A DNA stretch of 19,508 bases from NCBI GenBank assembly GCA_047620505.1, contig JBLHKS010000136.1, positions 1-19,508 on the forward strand, in the 5' to 3' direction. A model generated the notes under the pieces. The model was given only the letters and a program-made list of their open reading frames with translations, had not been told where the DNA came from and did not search any database. The stretch comes from JBLHKS01 sp047620505 (GTDB lineage: Bacteria; Verrucomicrobiota; Verrucomicrobiia; Verrucomicrobiales; DEV007). Shown here one piece after another: positions 1 to 9,200 of the stretch; position 1 is the stretch's first letter; each line of letters opens with the position of its first letter. The translations under genes and the position numbers were made by a program.

Positions 1-1416
<1,416 letters not shown>

Positions 1417-1440
1417 CCCAGCAGATGCTGAAAACAAAGA

Positions 1441-1468
1441 GGCCCGGACCGCACGCGCGATCCGGGCC
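1441..1468. terminator. Bidirectional hairpin terminator between clpB and the GPx-like gene
   Basis: Eight-base-pair perfect stem GGCCCGGA (1441-1448) and TCCGGGCC (1461-1468) around a 12-base loop. It lies 24 bases after the clpB stop and 20 bases after the stop of the convergent gene. On the minus strand the stem is followed by a T-rich run (TCTTTGTTTT, complement of 1431-1440), as in an intrinsic terminator. On the plus strand the following TTCAAATCT is a weaker tract. It most likely serves both genes. Confidence 0.8.
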
Positions 1469-1488
1469 TTCAAATCTAAAAATCAGGC

Positions 1489-2037
1489 TTACTTCTCAAG
1501 CTCGGCCTTGATTGCATCGAGAAACTCCGGGCTGTCCGGCTCCACGTTCGAACGGAATCGGCGAGCGACTTTTCCGTCTTTTCCGACGAGGATCTTTTCG
1601 AAGTTCCACTGAATCGGGCCCGTGAAATCCGGGTTTTCAGCCGCGGTCAGATGCTTGAAAAGCTCAGCCGTGTCGTCTCCAGTCACGGAGACTTTGGCGA
1701 ACATCGGAAACGTCACTTGGTAGGTGCTCGTGCAGAATTTGAGAATCTCTGAGTTCGTTCCGGGCTCCTGACCACCGAAGTTGTTTGCCGGAAATCCGAG
1801 GACGACAAAGTCTCTGTCTTCAAGCGCCTCGTGCAGCGCCTGAAAAATCTCGTACTGACCGGTCACGCCGCACTGCGAGGCAACGTTGACGATCAGCAGA
1901 ACATTCCCCTCGTGCTCCTTGAGATTGACGTCCTCGCCCTTGATGTCTTTGACGGTGAATTCGTAGACGCTCTCTCCGGCTGTCAGGCTCATGGCCGTAA
2001 TTACGGAAAGGATGGTGGTAAAAACGGTCATTTTCAT
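1489..2037 (-). CDS. Secreted glutathione peroxidase-like thiol peroxidase
   Basis: Reduces peroxides with a cysteine (non-selenium) active site. The 182-residue protein begins with a hydrophobic stretch at residues 3-20 (MKMTVFTTILSVITAMSLTA), which looks like a signal peptide, so it probably acts outside the cytoplasm. Family hallmarks: the peroxidatic Cys56 in NVASQCGVT; the GPx signature GFPANNFGGQEPG with Gln90; and WNFEKILV with Trp144 and Asn145, completing the Cys/Gln/Trp/Asn site. Cys102 (EILKFC) lies 46 residues after Cys56, the same spacing as the peroxidatic/resolving pair of yeast Gpx3, so an atypical two-Cys, thioredoxin-dependent mechanism is likely (inference). ATG at 2037 is used; Met3 is an alternative. 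No Shine-Dalgarno is visible. The gene stands alone, convergent with clpB. Confidence 0.9.
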   Translation of the reverse strand: MKMTVFTTILSVITAMSLTAGESVYEFTVKDIKGEDVNLKEHEGNVLLIVNVASQCGVTGQYEIFQALHEALEDRDFVVLGFPANNFGGQEPGTNSEILKFCTSTYQVTFPMFAKVSVTGDDTAELFKHLTAAENPDFTGPIQWNFEKILVGKDGKVARRFRSNVEPDSPEFLDAIKAELEK

Positions 2038-2093
2038 GTGGAAAATGGATGCGAGATCACCGCGAAATCAAGCCGGCAGCTGCTGAACTGGTC
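2038..2093. other. Short spacer between the Uma2-family gene and the GPx-like gene
   Basis: Fifty-six bases that must hold the minus-strand leader of the GPx-like gene and the 3' end of the upstream Uma2 transcript. Apart from an 11/12 copy of the iterated palindrome at 2074-2085 I see no terminator or clear promoter, so read-through from the upstream gene is possible. Confidence 0.4.
2074..2085. repeat. Iterated palindrome copy 1 (11/12)
   Basis: CGGCAGCTGCTG, one base off CAGCAGCTGCTG. The only intergenic copy, 37 bases upstream of the GPx-like start codon. Confidence 0.7.
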
Positions 2094-2567
2094 TCAGGCG
2101 AAAACTCTGCTGAGATCGGCGCTGATCTCGGTTTTCGGATCGGTCACGATGCCGCCGGTGTGGACCTTTTTTTCGTTAGGGCTCGTGAAAATCGTTACGG
2201 TTTGAATTTCCGGATGCACGACCCAGGCCGTCTGGACGCCGTGCTCGAAATAGGCGTCGATCTTCGGCGAGATTGAATTGAAGCCCTGGCTCGAAGACAG
2301 GATTTCTATAGCGATCAGCGGAGCCTCGGTCATGCGGACAATTTCGTGCTGCCAGTCCGTAGGACGTTTGGCATAGATCGAAATATCTGGAGTGTAGAAC
2401 TTGCCTCCCAGCTCCAGCGTCAGCTCGCTGGCGATATCGTATTTTTCTCTAACACTGCTGAACTCAAGGATGAGACCAGTCTGAGATCTTGAATGATTCC
2501 AACCAGGCATTGGTTTTCCGCGTTCGAGTTCGTAAGTGGTCAAATCGTCTGTTGCGACTGCGTCCAT
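2094..2567 (-). CDS. Uma2-family (DUF820) restriction-endonuclease-like protein
   Basis: A 157-residue member of the Uma2/DUF820 group, which has a PD-(D/E)XK nuclease fold; the substrate and role of these proteins are poorly known. Visible signature: an N-terminal GKPMPGWNHSRSQTGL segment, Glu35, then YTPDISIY with Asp61, PLIAIEILSSSQ with Glu88, and SPKIDAYFEHGVQTAWVVHP with Lys102. These are the positions expected for the acidic residues and the lysine of the family's metal site. The ATG at 2567 lies 36 bases after the NHL gene stop, so it may be the last gene of the minus-strand cluster. No partner toxin, methylase or transposase is seen nearby. The family call is good; any enzymatic activity is inferred. 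Confidence 0.85.
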   Translation of the reverse strand: MDAVATDDLTTYELERGKPMPGWNHSRSQTGLILEFSSVREKYDIASELTLELGGKFYTPDISIYAKRPTDWQHEIVRMTEAPLIAIEILSSSQGFNSISPKIDAYFEHGVQTAWVVHPEIQTVTIFTSPNEKKVHTGGIVTDPKTEISADLSRVFA

Positions 2568-2603
2568 AAATTCAAAGTATACGTTTTGCCGAATTCGCGC
2601 AAG

Positions 2604-3698
2604 TCAGCGTCTCTCCCGCACGACGCGCACTTTGTTCGTATCGCTGTCGCCGATGAACACTTCGCCAGTTGCCGGATCGACGAAAATTCCGTGCAAACGC
2701 GCCATCCGACACCGGAGCGGATCGCCGTCCGGGCCATCGCCTTTTTTCCCGTCGCCAGCCAGCAGCTGCAGAGTCGGCGGATCGGTCGTGAGATCGATGT
2801 AGCGAACCGAATGGCTCTCGGTATCCGCTAGAAATGCCTTCCCATCGGGACTGAGCGAAATCCCCTTCGGGCCTGACAGAGTTGCCTCTTTCGCAGGTCC
2901 TCCGTTACCCGAAAAACCGTTCTGGCCAGTCCCGGCAACGTGATGGACCGTCCCTGCTTTCATGTCGAAGCGAAAGACGGCGTTGCCCTCGCGGAGAGCG
3001 AGCCAGAGATCGCCGTTTTGATCGACATCGAGCGCGCGAGGGCCCTTGAGCGAAGTTTTCGGGGAAATCTTCGCACCGTCCGCCGGGCCTTCGGATTTCC
3101 CGGTCCCGCAAAGCGTGTCGACTTCCCCGCTTTTCATGTCGACGCGCCGGACACGGTGGTTGCCGATGTCGCAGATGTAGAGATTTCCGTCAGCGCCGAA
3201 TTGAATGCTGTGAGGCCGGTTGAACGTCGCTTTCGTCGCTGGCCCGCCGTCGCCGCTGAAGCCTTTTTCGCCAGTGCCCGCGATGGTCGAAATCACGCCG
3301 GTTTTCGCGTCGACGCGCCGAACGATGTTGTTCTGCATCTCGACGAAAAACAGATTTCCAGCTTCGTCGAAGCGAACTTCGTAAGGCTCGAAACACTTGG
3401 CCTCGGTAGCCGGCCCGCCGTCGCCTTCAAAACCTTTCACGCCGCCCGTTCCCGCGACAGTCGAGATCACGCCGGTCTCGCGATCGATTTTCCGAACAAC
3501 GTGGTTTCCGGTGTCGCAGAAATAAATGTGTTTGTCAGGGCCAACGACGACGCCAAACGGATTGTTGATTTTCGCGTCCACGGCCGGGCCGCCGTCACCG
3601 GCAAATCCGCGTTCGCCCGTGCCAGCGATCGTGGCGAGATCCAGCTCAGCCTGAGAGACGACGGTCAGCGCCGCCAGAAACAGAATCGAGATTTTCAT
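2604..3698 (-). CDS. Secreted NHL-repeat beta-propeller protein
   Basis: About 364 residues from the ATG at 3698, chosen because it gives a clean signal peptide (MKISILFLAALTVVSQA, cleavage near Ala17). A GTG 24 bases upstream (3722) is in frame but overlaps the preceding gene and would bury the signal peptide. The mature protein is made of about six repeats of roughly 55-60 residues, each with an AGTGxxGFxGDGGPA segment followed by a 'GN-(L/I)-(Y/F)-(I/F)-x-D/E-x-x-N-x-(V)-R-(R/K)-(V/I)-D' blade. This fits a six-bladed NHL propeller, usually a binding or scaffold surface. The fourth repeat has lost the GDGGPA motif and the sixth is degenerate. The start lies 11 bases after the OsmC-family stop, suggesting one transcript. 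Ligand unknown. Confidence 0.88.
   Translation of the reverse strand: MKISILFLAALTVVSQAELDLATIAGTGERGFAGDGGPAVDAKINNPFGVVVGPDKHIYFCDTGNHVVRKIDRETGVISTVAGTGGVKGFEGDGGPATEAKCFEPYEVRFDEAGNLFFVEMQNNIVRRVDAKTGVISTIAGTGEKGFSGDGGPATKATFNRPHSIQFGADGNLYICDIGNHRVRRVDMKSGEVDTLCGTGKSEGPADGAKISPKTSLKGPRALDVDQNGDLWLALREGNAVFRFDMKAGTVHHVAGTGQNGFSGNGGPAKEATLSGPKGISLSPDGKAFLADTESHSVRYIDLTTDPPTLQLLAGDGKKGDGPDGDPLRCRMARLHGIFVDPATGEVFIGDSDTNKVRVVRERR
2760..2771. repeat. Iterated palindrome copy 2 (11/12)
   Basis: CAGCAGCTGCAG; read on the minus strand as Leu-Gln-Leu-Leu in the NHL-repeat protein. Confidence 0.7.
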
Positions 3699-3709
3699 GA
3701 TTCGATGGT

Positions 3710-4120
3710 TCACCCGACCCACTTGAAATCCACCGGAATCTCAATTTCCGCGAGCAAACTTTTGTGGACGGGACAGGTCAACGCTGCGCGCTCGAGGGCT
3801 GCGCGCTGAGGATGGTCGGCAGGTTGCGGGATCTCGAAATTGACCTCGAGACGCGCAATCCGGCGAGGTGGCTCGGGAGTCATGATTTTGCGAACCTGGA
3901 CGCGCATGCCGGTCAGGTCGATTTCGTGGCGCTCGGCGAAAATTCCCATCACCGTGGGCATGCAAGTTCCGAGCGCAGTCGCGGCGAGATCGGTCGGCGA
4001 GAAGCTCTCGCCCTTGCCGTGATTGTCGACCGGGGCGTCGGTGAACAGTTTTTCGCCCGAGGGCCCGTGAGTTGCGGCGCAGCGAAGGCCGCCTTCGTAA
4101 ACAACGTCGATTTTGACCAA
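3710..4120 (-). CDS. OsmC/Ohr-family peroxiredoxin-like protein with a TTG start
   Basis: A 136-residue OsmC-family protein; the family reduces organic hydroperoxides in the cytoplasm with two conserved cysteines. Visible: Cys53 in ATALGTCMPTVMG, Cys116 in LTCPVHKSL, Glu38 in GKGESFSPTDLAA, and Arg13 near the N terminus as a candidate for the family's catalytic arginine. The start is forced: an in-frame TAG lies four codons before the TTG at 4120, and the next ATG is Met54, inside the first cysteine motif. The TTG begins one base after the TGA of the upstream gene, so translation is probably coupled. Subgroup (OsmC, Ohr or YhfA-like) is not settled from sequence alone. Confidence 0.9.
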   Translation of the reverse strand: MVKIDVVYEGGLRCAATHGPSGEKLFTDAPVDNHGKGESFSPTDLAATALGTCMPTVMGIFAERHEIDLTGMRVQVRKIMTPEPPRRIARLEVNFEIPQPADHPQRAALERAALTCPVHKSLLAEIEIPVDFKWVG

Positions 4121-4121
4121 G

Positions 4122-4556
4122 TCAGGACTCTAACGGCCAGCCGCTGGGCTGCAACGATTCCCGTTCGACATCTGAAATCTCGGGCGAGTTTTGAAGCAGC
4201 TCGTCCAGCTCGTCGGCGATTTTTTCGAGCCACAGTTTCGGCTTCACTCCGCCGAACCAGCGCTGCATCCAAGTCGGCTCAGCCGCGACAAACGCGATGA
4301 ATTCGTAAGCGCCGTCTTCGTCCGGATCGTCGAGCGCGCTGCAACCGACGTAGAGCGGGAATTGCGGATTTCTCAGGTCGACTCGCCAGCCCCAATCGAC
4401 CGCGGAGATGCCGTCGGTTTCGATCCCGCGTTTCGGCAGCTGCTGGCGAAGCCAATCGGCGAAATTCTGTCCAAACCGGCCAGTTGCGATTTTCTCATCG
4501 TGCTCAGCTGGATCAGGCGGAAACGCGCTGGATCGAAAACGGATGGTCGGATTCAT
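4122..4556 (-). CDS. Conserved-looking hypothetical protein, 144 residues
   Basis: I do not recognise the family. The protein is acidic and soluble, with no signal peptide and no membrane segment. It opens with a polar stretch (FPPDPAEHDEKIATGRFGQNFADWL), continues with a tryptophan-rich core (DWGWRVDLRNPQFPLYVGC), a 'DPDEDGAYEFIAFVAAEPTWMQRWFGG' segment, and ends in an amphipathic helix-like tail (LWLEKIADELDELL). It is the first gene of the minus-strand cluster, divergent from the lyase-like gene at 4623, and abuts the OsmC-family TTG start with one base between. That tight spacing, and a frame that fits the cluster, are the grounds for calling it real. Function unknown. Confidence 0.7.
   Translation of the reverse strand: MNPTIRFRSSAFPPDPAEHDEKIATGRFGQNFADWLRQQLPKRGIETDGISAVDWGWRVDLRNPQFPLYVGCSALDDPDEDGAYEFIAFVAAEPTWMQRWFGGVKPKLWLEKIADELDELLQNSPEISDVERESLQPSGWPLES
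4434..4445. repeat. Iterated palindrome copy 3 (11/12)
   Basis: CGGCAGCTGCTG; read on the minus strand as Gln-Gln-Leu-Pro in the 144-residue hypothetical protein. Confidence 0.7.
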
Positions 4557-4622
4557 CTGGATTGAGCTGTCGCATCGAACTTAGGAGTTGCAAGGCTTAC
4601 AAATGTAATCCAAAGACTTTGC
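4557..4622. promoter_or_regulatory. Divergent promoter region between the OsmC cluster and the lyase-like gene
   Basis: Sixty-six bases separate two divergent start codons (4556 minus, 4623 plus), so both promoters or their proximal parts must lie here or inside the neighbouring gene starts. No convincing -35/-10 pair and no Shine-Dalgarno was seen on either side. The call rests on gene geometry only. Confidence 0.4.
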
Positions 4623-6116
4623 ATGAGGATATTTTTCACCGTCGGCGTGCTCGCCACCCTCGTTTCCGCCGCCCACGCCCAGTCGAAAGCTGAGATCGAG
4701 GCAGCGATCGTCAAAGCGGTCCAGTTTTACCACGGCGAAGTCGCTAACCACGGCGGCTACGTTTACAAATACAGCTCGGACCTGACATTGCGCGAAGCCG
4801 AGGGCTACCCTGACGAAGACACCATTTGGATTCAGCCGCCCGGCACGCCCACAGTCGCCGAGGCGTTTCTGGACGCCTACGAAGCAACGGACAATCACGC
4901 TTGTTCGATCGCGGCGCTCGACGCGGCGAGAGCGCTGGTCGTTAGCCAGCTTCATTCGGGCGGCTGGCACTACCGAGCTCATCTCGATGGGGAAAAGCGC
5001 GGCGATTTTTCCTACCGCCGAAACCTCGACGGCTCGACAAACGCGGATCCTGTGCCCGATTCCGAGCGCACGGCGAAGGGTGGTTGGGCGACTTGGCGGA
5101 AACGCGATTTCGGGCCGAAAAATCAGACGGTTTTCGACGACGACGTGACGCAGGCGGCTCTTCGAAGCCTGATTCGGGTTGACCACGCATTGAAGTTTGA
5201 GGACGAACGAATTCACGAAGCCGCGGAGTACGGATTGGCGGCAATGTTAGGAACGCAGTATCCGAGTGGTGGCTGGTCTGCGAATTTTGACCGCTTTCCA
5301 AGCACGCCGACTCCGGACGAATCTGCCTACCCGGTCAAGAAAGCCACGCTCCCGGCGAATCCGCCCAAAACCTGGCCGAAGGACTTTTCCGGCTGCTACG
5401 TGACCAACGACAATCTCCACGCGAACAATATCCTCACGCTGTTGCTCGCTTTCGAGGTTTATCAGGACAAGCGTTACCTCGAATCCGCGAAACTTGCGGG
5501 CGAGTTTCTGATCCTCGCGCAGTTGCCCGATCCGCAGCCCGCTTGGGCCCAGCAGTACGATTCGAACATGCAGCCCGTCTGGGATCGCGCCTTCGAGCCT
5601 GCTGCCGTTTCCGGCCGCGAGAGCCAGCAGCTGCTGCACGCGTTGATCGAAATCTACCGAGTGACGAAGGAAGAAAAATTCGCCGAGCCCGTGCCTCGTG
5701 CCGTCGCCTACCTTCGGAGTTCGCTTCTCGATGACGGCAAAATCTCGCGCTTTTACGAACTCGGCACGAATCGCCCGATCTACTTCACCCGCAGCGGCGG
5801 CAGCCACGCGATGACCTACGAACGCAAGCGACTCGCCAGCAATTACGGCTGGATCATCGAGCCGGAACTCGACGAGATCGAGGCCAACCTCCGCGCTGCC
5901 AAAGCCGGCCAGCCGCGTCCGACCGAGCCGATCGATTCTGACGAAGTCACCAGAATCGTCGAGTCGCTGGATGATCGCGGTGCGTGGACCGAAGAAGCCC
6001 GCCCGGATCTCTGGATTCGCGATGCCGAAGGCCGCAAGCAGGCCCCTGCGGGCGGAATTATCCAGAGCGCGACGTTCATCCGGAACATCGAAATTCTCAG
6101 CCGGGCGCTGGATTGA
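4623..6116 (+). CDS. Secreted pectate-lyase-like protein (PL10-type alpha/alpha toroid)
   Basis: A 497-residue exported protein with signal peptide MRIFFTVGVLATLVSAAHA, cleaved before Gln20-Ser21. Pectate lyases cleave polygalacturonate by calcium-assisted beta-elimination. The support for this family is the repeated helical-hairpin pattern with Gly/Trp turns (LHSGGWHYRA, YPSGGWSANF) and the block LPDPQPAWAQQYDSNMQPVW at about 301-320 followed by DRAFEPAAVSGRES (321-334), which matches the conserved centre of PL10 enzymes. GWATWRKRDFGPKNQTVFDDDVTQAALR (about 160-187) is also family-like. Roughly 100 residues after the core (about 395-497) carry GGIIQSATFIRNIE near the end. Whether pectate is the true substrate is not shown. 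It precedes the fusion gene on the same strand with 152 bases between. Confidence 0.78.
   Translation: MRIFFTVGVLATLVSAAHAQSKAEIEAAIVKAVQFYHGEVANHGGYVYKYSSDLTLREAEGYPDEDTIWIQPPGTPTVAEAFLDAYEATDNHACSIAALDAARALVVSQLHSGGWHYRAHLDGEKRGDFSYRRNLDGSTNADPVPDSERTAKGGWATWRKRDFGPKNQTVFDDDVTQAALRSLIRVDHALKFEDERIHEAAEYGLAAMLGTQYPSGGWSANFDRFPSTPTPDESAYPVKKATLPANPPKTWPKDFSGCYVTNDNLHANNILTLLLAFEVYQDKRYLESAKLAGEFLILAQLPDPQPAWAQQYDSNMQPVWDRAFEPAAVSGRESQQLLHALIEIYRVTKEEKFAEPVPRAVAYLRSSLLDDGKISRFYELGTNRPIYFTRSGGSHAMTYERKRLASNYGWIIEPELDEIEANLRAAKAGQPRPTEPIDSDEVTRIVESLDDRGAWTEEARPDLWIRDAEGRKQAPAGGIIQSATFIRNIEILSRALD
5625..5636. repeat. Iterated palindrome copy 4 (exact)
   Basis: CAGCAGCTGCTG; encodes Gln-Gln-Leu-Leu in the lyase-like protein. 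Confidence 0.85.
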
Positions 6117-6268
6117 ACCTACTGATCGGGGTTTCGATTCTTGATTCGAATTCAAGGCCGCATGACAGCGGAAAAAACAAGGTAGAGTCGATTTGCCGCA
6201 CCTGACCGAAAATCCTATTCGCATTCGCCGATCAGCCGTGCATAAATCGCCGTTCACGACTGATCCTG
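6117..6268. other. Spacer with a near-perfect palindrome upstream of the fusion gene
   Basis: 152 bases without a gene. It contains CTTGATTCGAATTCAAG at 6140-6156, an inverted repeat with one extra T, which could be an operator. A short CCGC/GCGG hairpin (about 6157-6171) is followed by A's and not T's, so it is not a plus-strand intrinsic terminator. No good sigma-70 promoter pair was found. Confidence 0.35.
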
Positions 6269-9200
6269 ATGAAAAAGACCCTGCTATTTCTCGCCCTCGT
6301 CATCCCAGCAGCTGCTGGTGCCGAGGATTTTCAAAATGTCTTCAACGGCAAAGACCTGACCGGCTGGAAAGGCCTGACGGAGTTCTGGACTGTCAAGGAC
6401 GGTGCGATCGTCGGCGAGACAACGAAGGAAAAGCCGACGAAAGGGAACACGTTTCTGGTTTGGCAAGGCGGCGAGCTCGGCGATTTCGAATTCAAATGTC
6501 AGGTCCGCTTCAAGGGCAATAATTCTGGAGTCCAGTATCGAAGCAAGGTTGTCGATGAAGAGAATTTTGTGCTGGCCGGCTATCAGGCGGATCTCCACCC
6601 TAAGCCGGAATATTTCGGCATGCTCTACGGCGAGAAGCTGCCAGGGCGCGGGATCATCGCTCAGCGCGGCCAGCGGGTCGAAGTTGGCAAGGACGGTAAG
6701 CCGAAGGTCGTCGGCGAGGTCGGAAACGACGCCCAGCTGACGGATTGGGAATGGAACGAACTGCGGATCGTCGCGGTTGGCGATCGCACGATTCATCAGA
6801 TCAACGGAGTGACGGCGGTCGACTACATCGATCATCATCCAGAGGCGATGCGGAAGGGCGTGCTCGGTTTGCAGTTGCACGCGGGCGGGCCGATGACGGT
6901 GGAATTTAAGAGCGTTCAGTTGAGGAAGCTCACCGGCGATGACGCGGCGGCGACTTTGAAGGCTGCGGTTGAGAGCAAAGCACCGCCAGCAGCTGCTGCG
7001 AAGCTGAAAGAACCGGCGAAGGCGACTGATTACGGCTGGGTTTCCGGCGGGAAGAAGCCGGATTGGATCTGGCGTAAAGATCAGCCGACTTCAAATGATC
7101 CAATTTTCCTGCGCAAAAAGTTTTGGGCACCGAGTAAAGTCGGGCAGGCCCCGCTCTACATGACTTGCGACAACGGCGCGGATCTCTTCATCAACGGCAA
7201 AAAAGTCGGAACGGCGAAGGATTGGGGTAGCCCGGTCATGACCGATGTCAGGAAGTTTCTTCAGGGTGGAGACAATGTGATCGCGGTGCGGGCGCACAAT
7301 CGCGGTGGTGTCGCGGCGTTCGTTTTGAAGCTGTATATCACAGGCATTACGCCGGAGACGACCACAGTCTTGAGTGACCCGAGCTGGAAAATGAGCCTGA
7401 CCAGTCCAGAGGGCTGGCAGACCCTTGGATTTGATGATTCCGCTTGGAACGAAAAGCTTAAGTCGATGGGCAAATTCGGCATTGGCCCGTGGGGCCTCGC
7501 TGGAATTAATAAGCCGGGCGGCGGTGGTGGTGGTGGCGGCGGCGATCCGCTCGATGCGGAGCGAATCACGGTCCCCGATGGCTTCAAAGTCGAGATGCTT
7601 TACGAGGTGCCGAAAGCTGAGCAGGGATCCTGGGTTTCGCTGACGGTCGATCCGAAAGGCCGCTTGCTGGCGAGTGATCAGGGAGACAAAGGGCTCTACC
7701 GAATCACGGTTGCTGAGCATCCTGAGAAGCCGCAGGTCGATGTTGAAAGGATGCCGGTGGACATTTCCGGGGCTCAGGGAATGACCTGGGCGTTCGACGG
7801 CCTCTATTTTAATAAGAGCGGTGGAAATCTTCATCGAATCGTCGACTCCAACGGCGATGATAAGCTGGACAAACTAGAGGTTCTGCCGAGCGCGACCGGC
7901 GGCGGCGAGCACGGCAATCACGCGGTGATTCCGACCGAGGACGGCAAGGCGCTTTACGTTGTTGGCGGTAACCACACGAATCTGCCGCCTGAAGACGCGA
8001 TCTCCGGTTCGCGGGTTCAGGGCTGGGACGAAGATCTGCTGCTCCCTCGCGAGTGGGACGCGAATGGGCATGCTCGCGGGCGCCTCGCTCCTGGCGGCTG
8101 GGTTTCGCGCTACGATCCGGAAACGAAGAAGCACGACATCATTTGCACTGGTTTCCGAAATCAGTACGACATCGCGCTCAACAAGTACGGCGACATGTTC
8201 ACCTACGATGCCGACATGGAATGGGATCTCGGGACGCCATGGTATCGGCCGACGCGCATCTGCCAGGTCGGCAGCGGCGTTGATTTCGGTTGGCGCAGCG
8301 GCTCGGGCAAGTGGCCGAACTACTACGAAGATAGTATGCCTCCGACTGTCGACATCGGTCCGGGTTGCCCGACCGGTGTTGTGGCTGGGTTAGGGACGAA
8401 ATTCCCGGCAAAATATCAGGACGCGCTTTACGCGCTCGACTGGACGTTCGGCACGATTTACGCGATTCACATGACGCCGGACGGCGCTGGCTACCAGGGT
8501 GAGAGCGAGCCGTTTTGTTTCGGCGCGCCGCTGCCAGTGACGGACGCGATTGTCGGGAACGACGGCGCTCTTTACTTCACGATCGGCGGCCGCAACACGC
8601 AATCCGCCCTGTTCCGCGTGACCTACGTCGGAGACGAATCGACCGCGCCGATCGCCGCCGCGGAACCAAACGAAGCAGTCAAAACCCGCCGCAAACTGGA
8701 AAAATTCCACGATCGCGAAAACGCCAAAGCTGTCGAAACCGCTTGGCCGCATCTTGCGAGCGAAGACCGCTGGGTTCGGCACGCCGCGCGCGTCGCGATC
8801 GAGTCGCAGCCGGTCGATTCGTGGGAGGAGAAAATCTTCGACGACGACTCGCAAACCCGGATCACCTCGTGCGTCGCGCTCGCTCGCGCCGGAAATGAAA
8901 AGCACCGAGCAAGCATTTTGGCGGCTTTGTTAGAGCTCAATCCGAAAGATTTGCCCGAACAGCAGCTGCTGGGTTTGCTTCGAGCATACGCGTTGGATTT
9001 CACCCGCTTGGGCAAGCCAACCGAGGCCGAGCGTGAGCAGATTATTTCTGAAATCGATCCGCTGCTTCCGAGCAAGAGCGTCGACGTCAACACCGAGTTG
9101 GTGCGCGTGTTAGTCTATTTGAATGCGCCCGGAATCGTCGAAAAAACGACGGCTCTCCTCGCCAACGTCGTTGAGCCGGAAGCCCCAGACTGGCATGAGT

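Noticed and set aside
1419..1430. CAGCAGATGCTG after clpB as another palindrome copy
   Set aside because: The change breaks the central CAGCTG that all thirteen accepted copies keep.
3699..3722. GTG start for the NHL gene, 24 bases upstream
   Set aside because: It would overlap the OsmC gene and place eight residues before a textbook signal peptide; ATG 3698 is better.
2940..3809. Long open frame on the plus strand (about 289 codons) over the NHL gene
   Set aside because: It lies fully opposite a gene with a signal peptide and clear repeats; its translation has no recognisable motif and reflects GC-rich codon bias.
5247..6257. 336-codon open frame on the minus strand opposite the lyase-like gene
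   Set aside because: Arg/Asp-rich translation without motifs, antisense to a well-supported gene.
5625..6998. Two successive gaps of exactly 681 bases between palindrome copies 4, 5 and 6
   Set aside because: The intervals share no sequence similarity and the equality is not repeated elsewhere; taken as coincidence.
7091..7834. 247-codon minus-strand frame inside the fusion gene
   Set aside because: Antisense shadow of a continuous coding frame with recognised domains.
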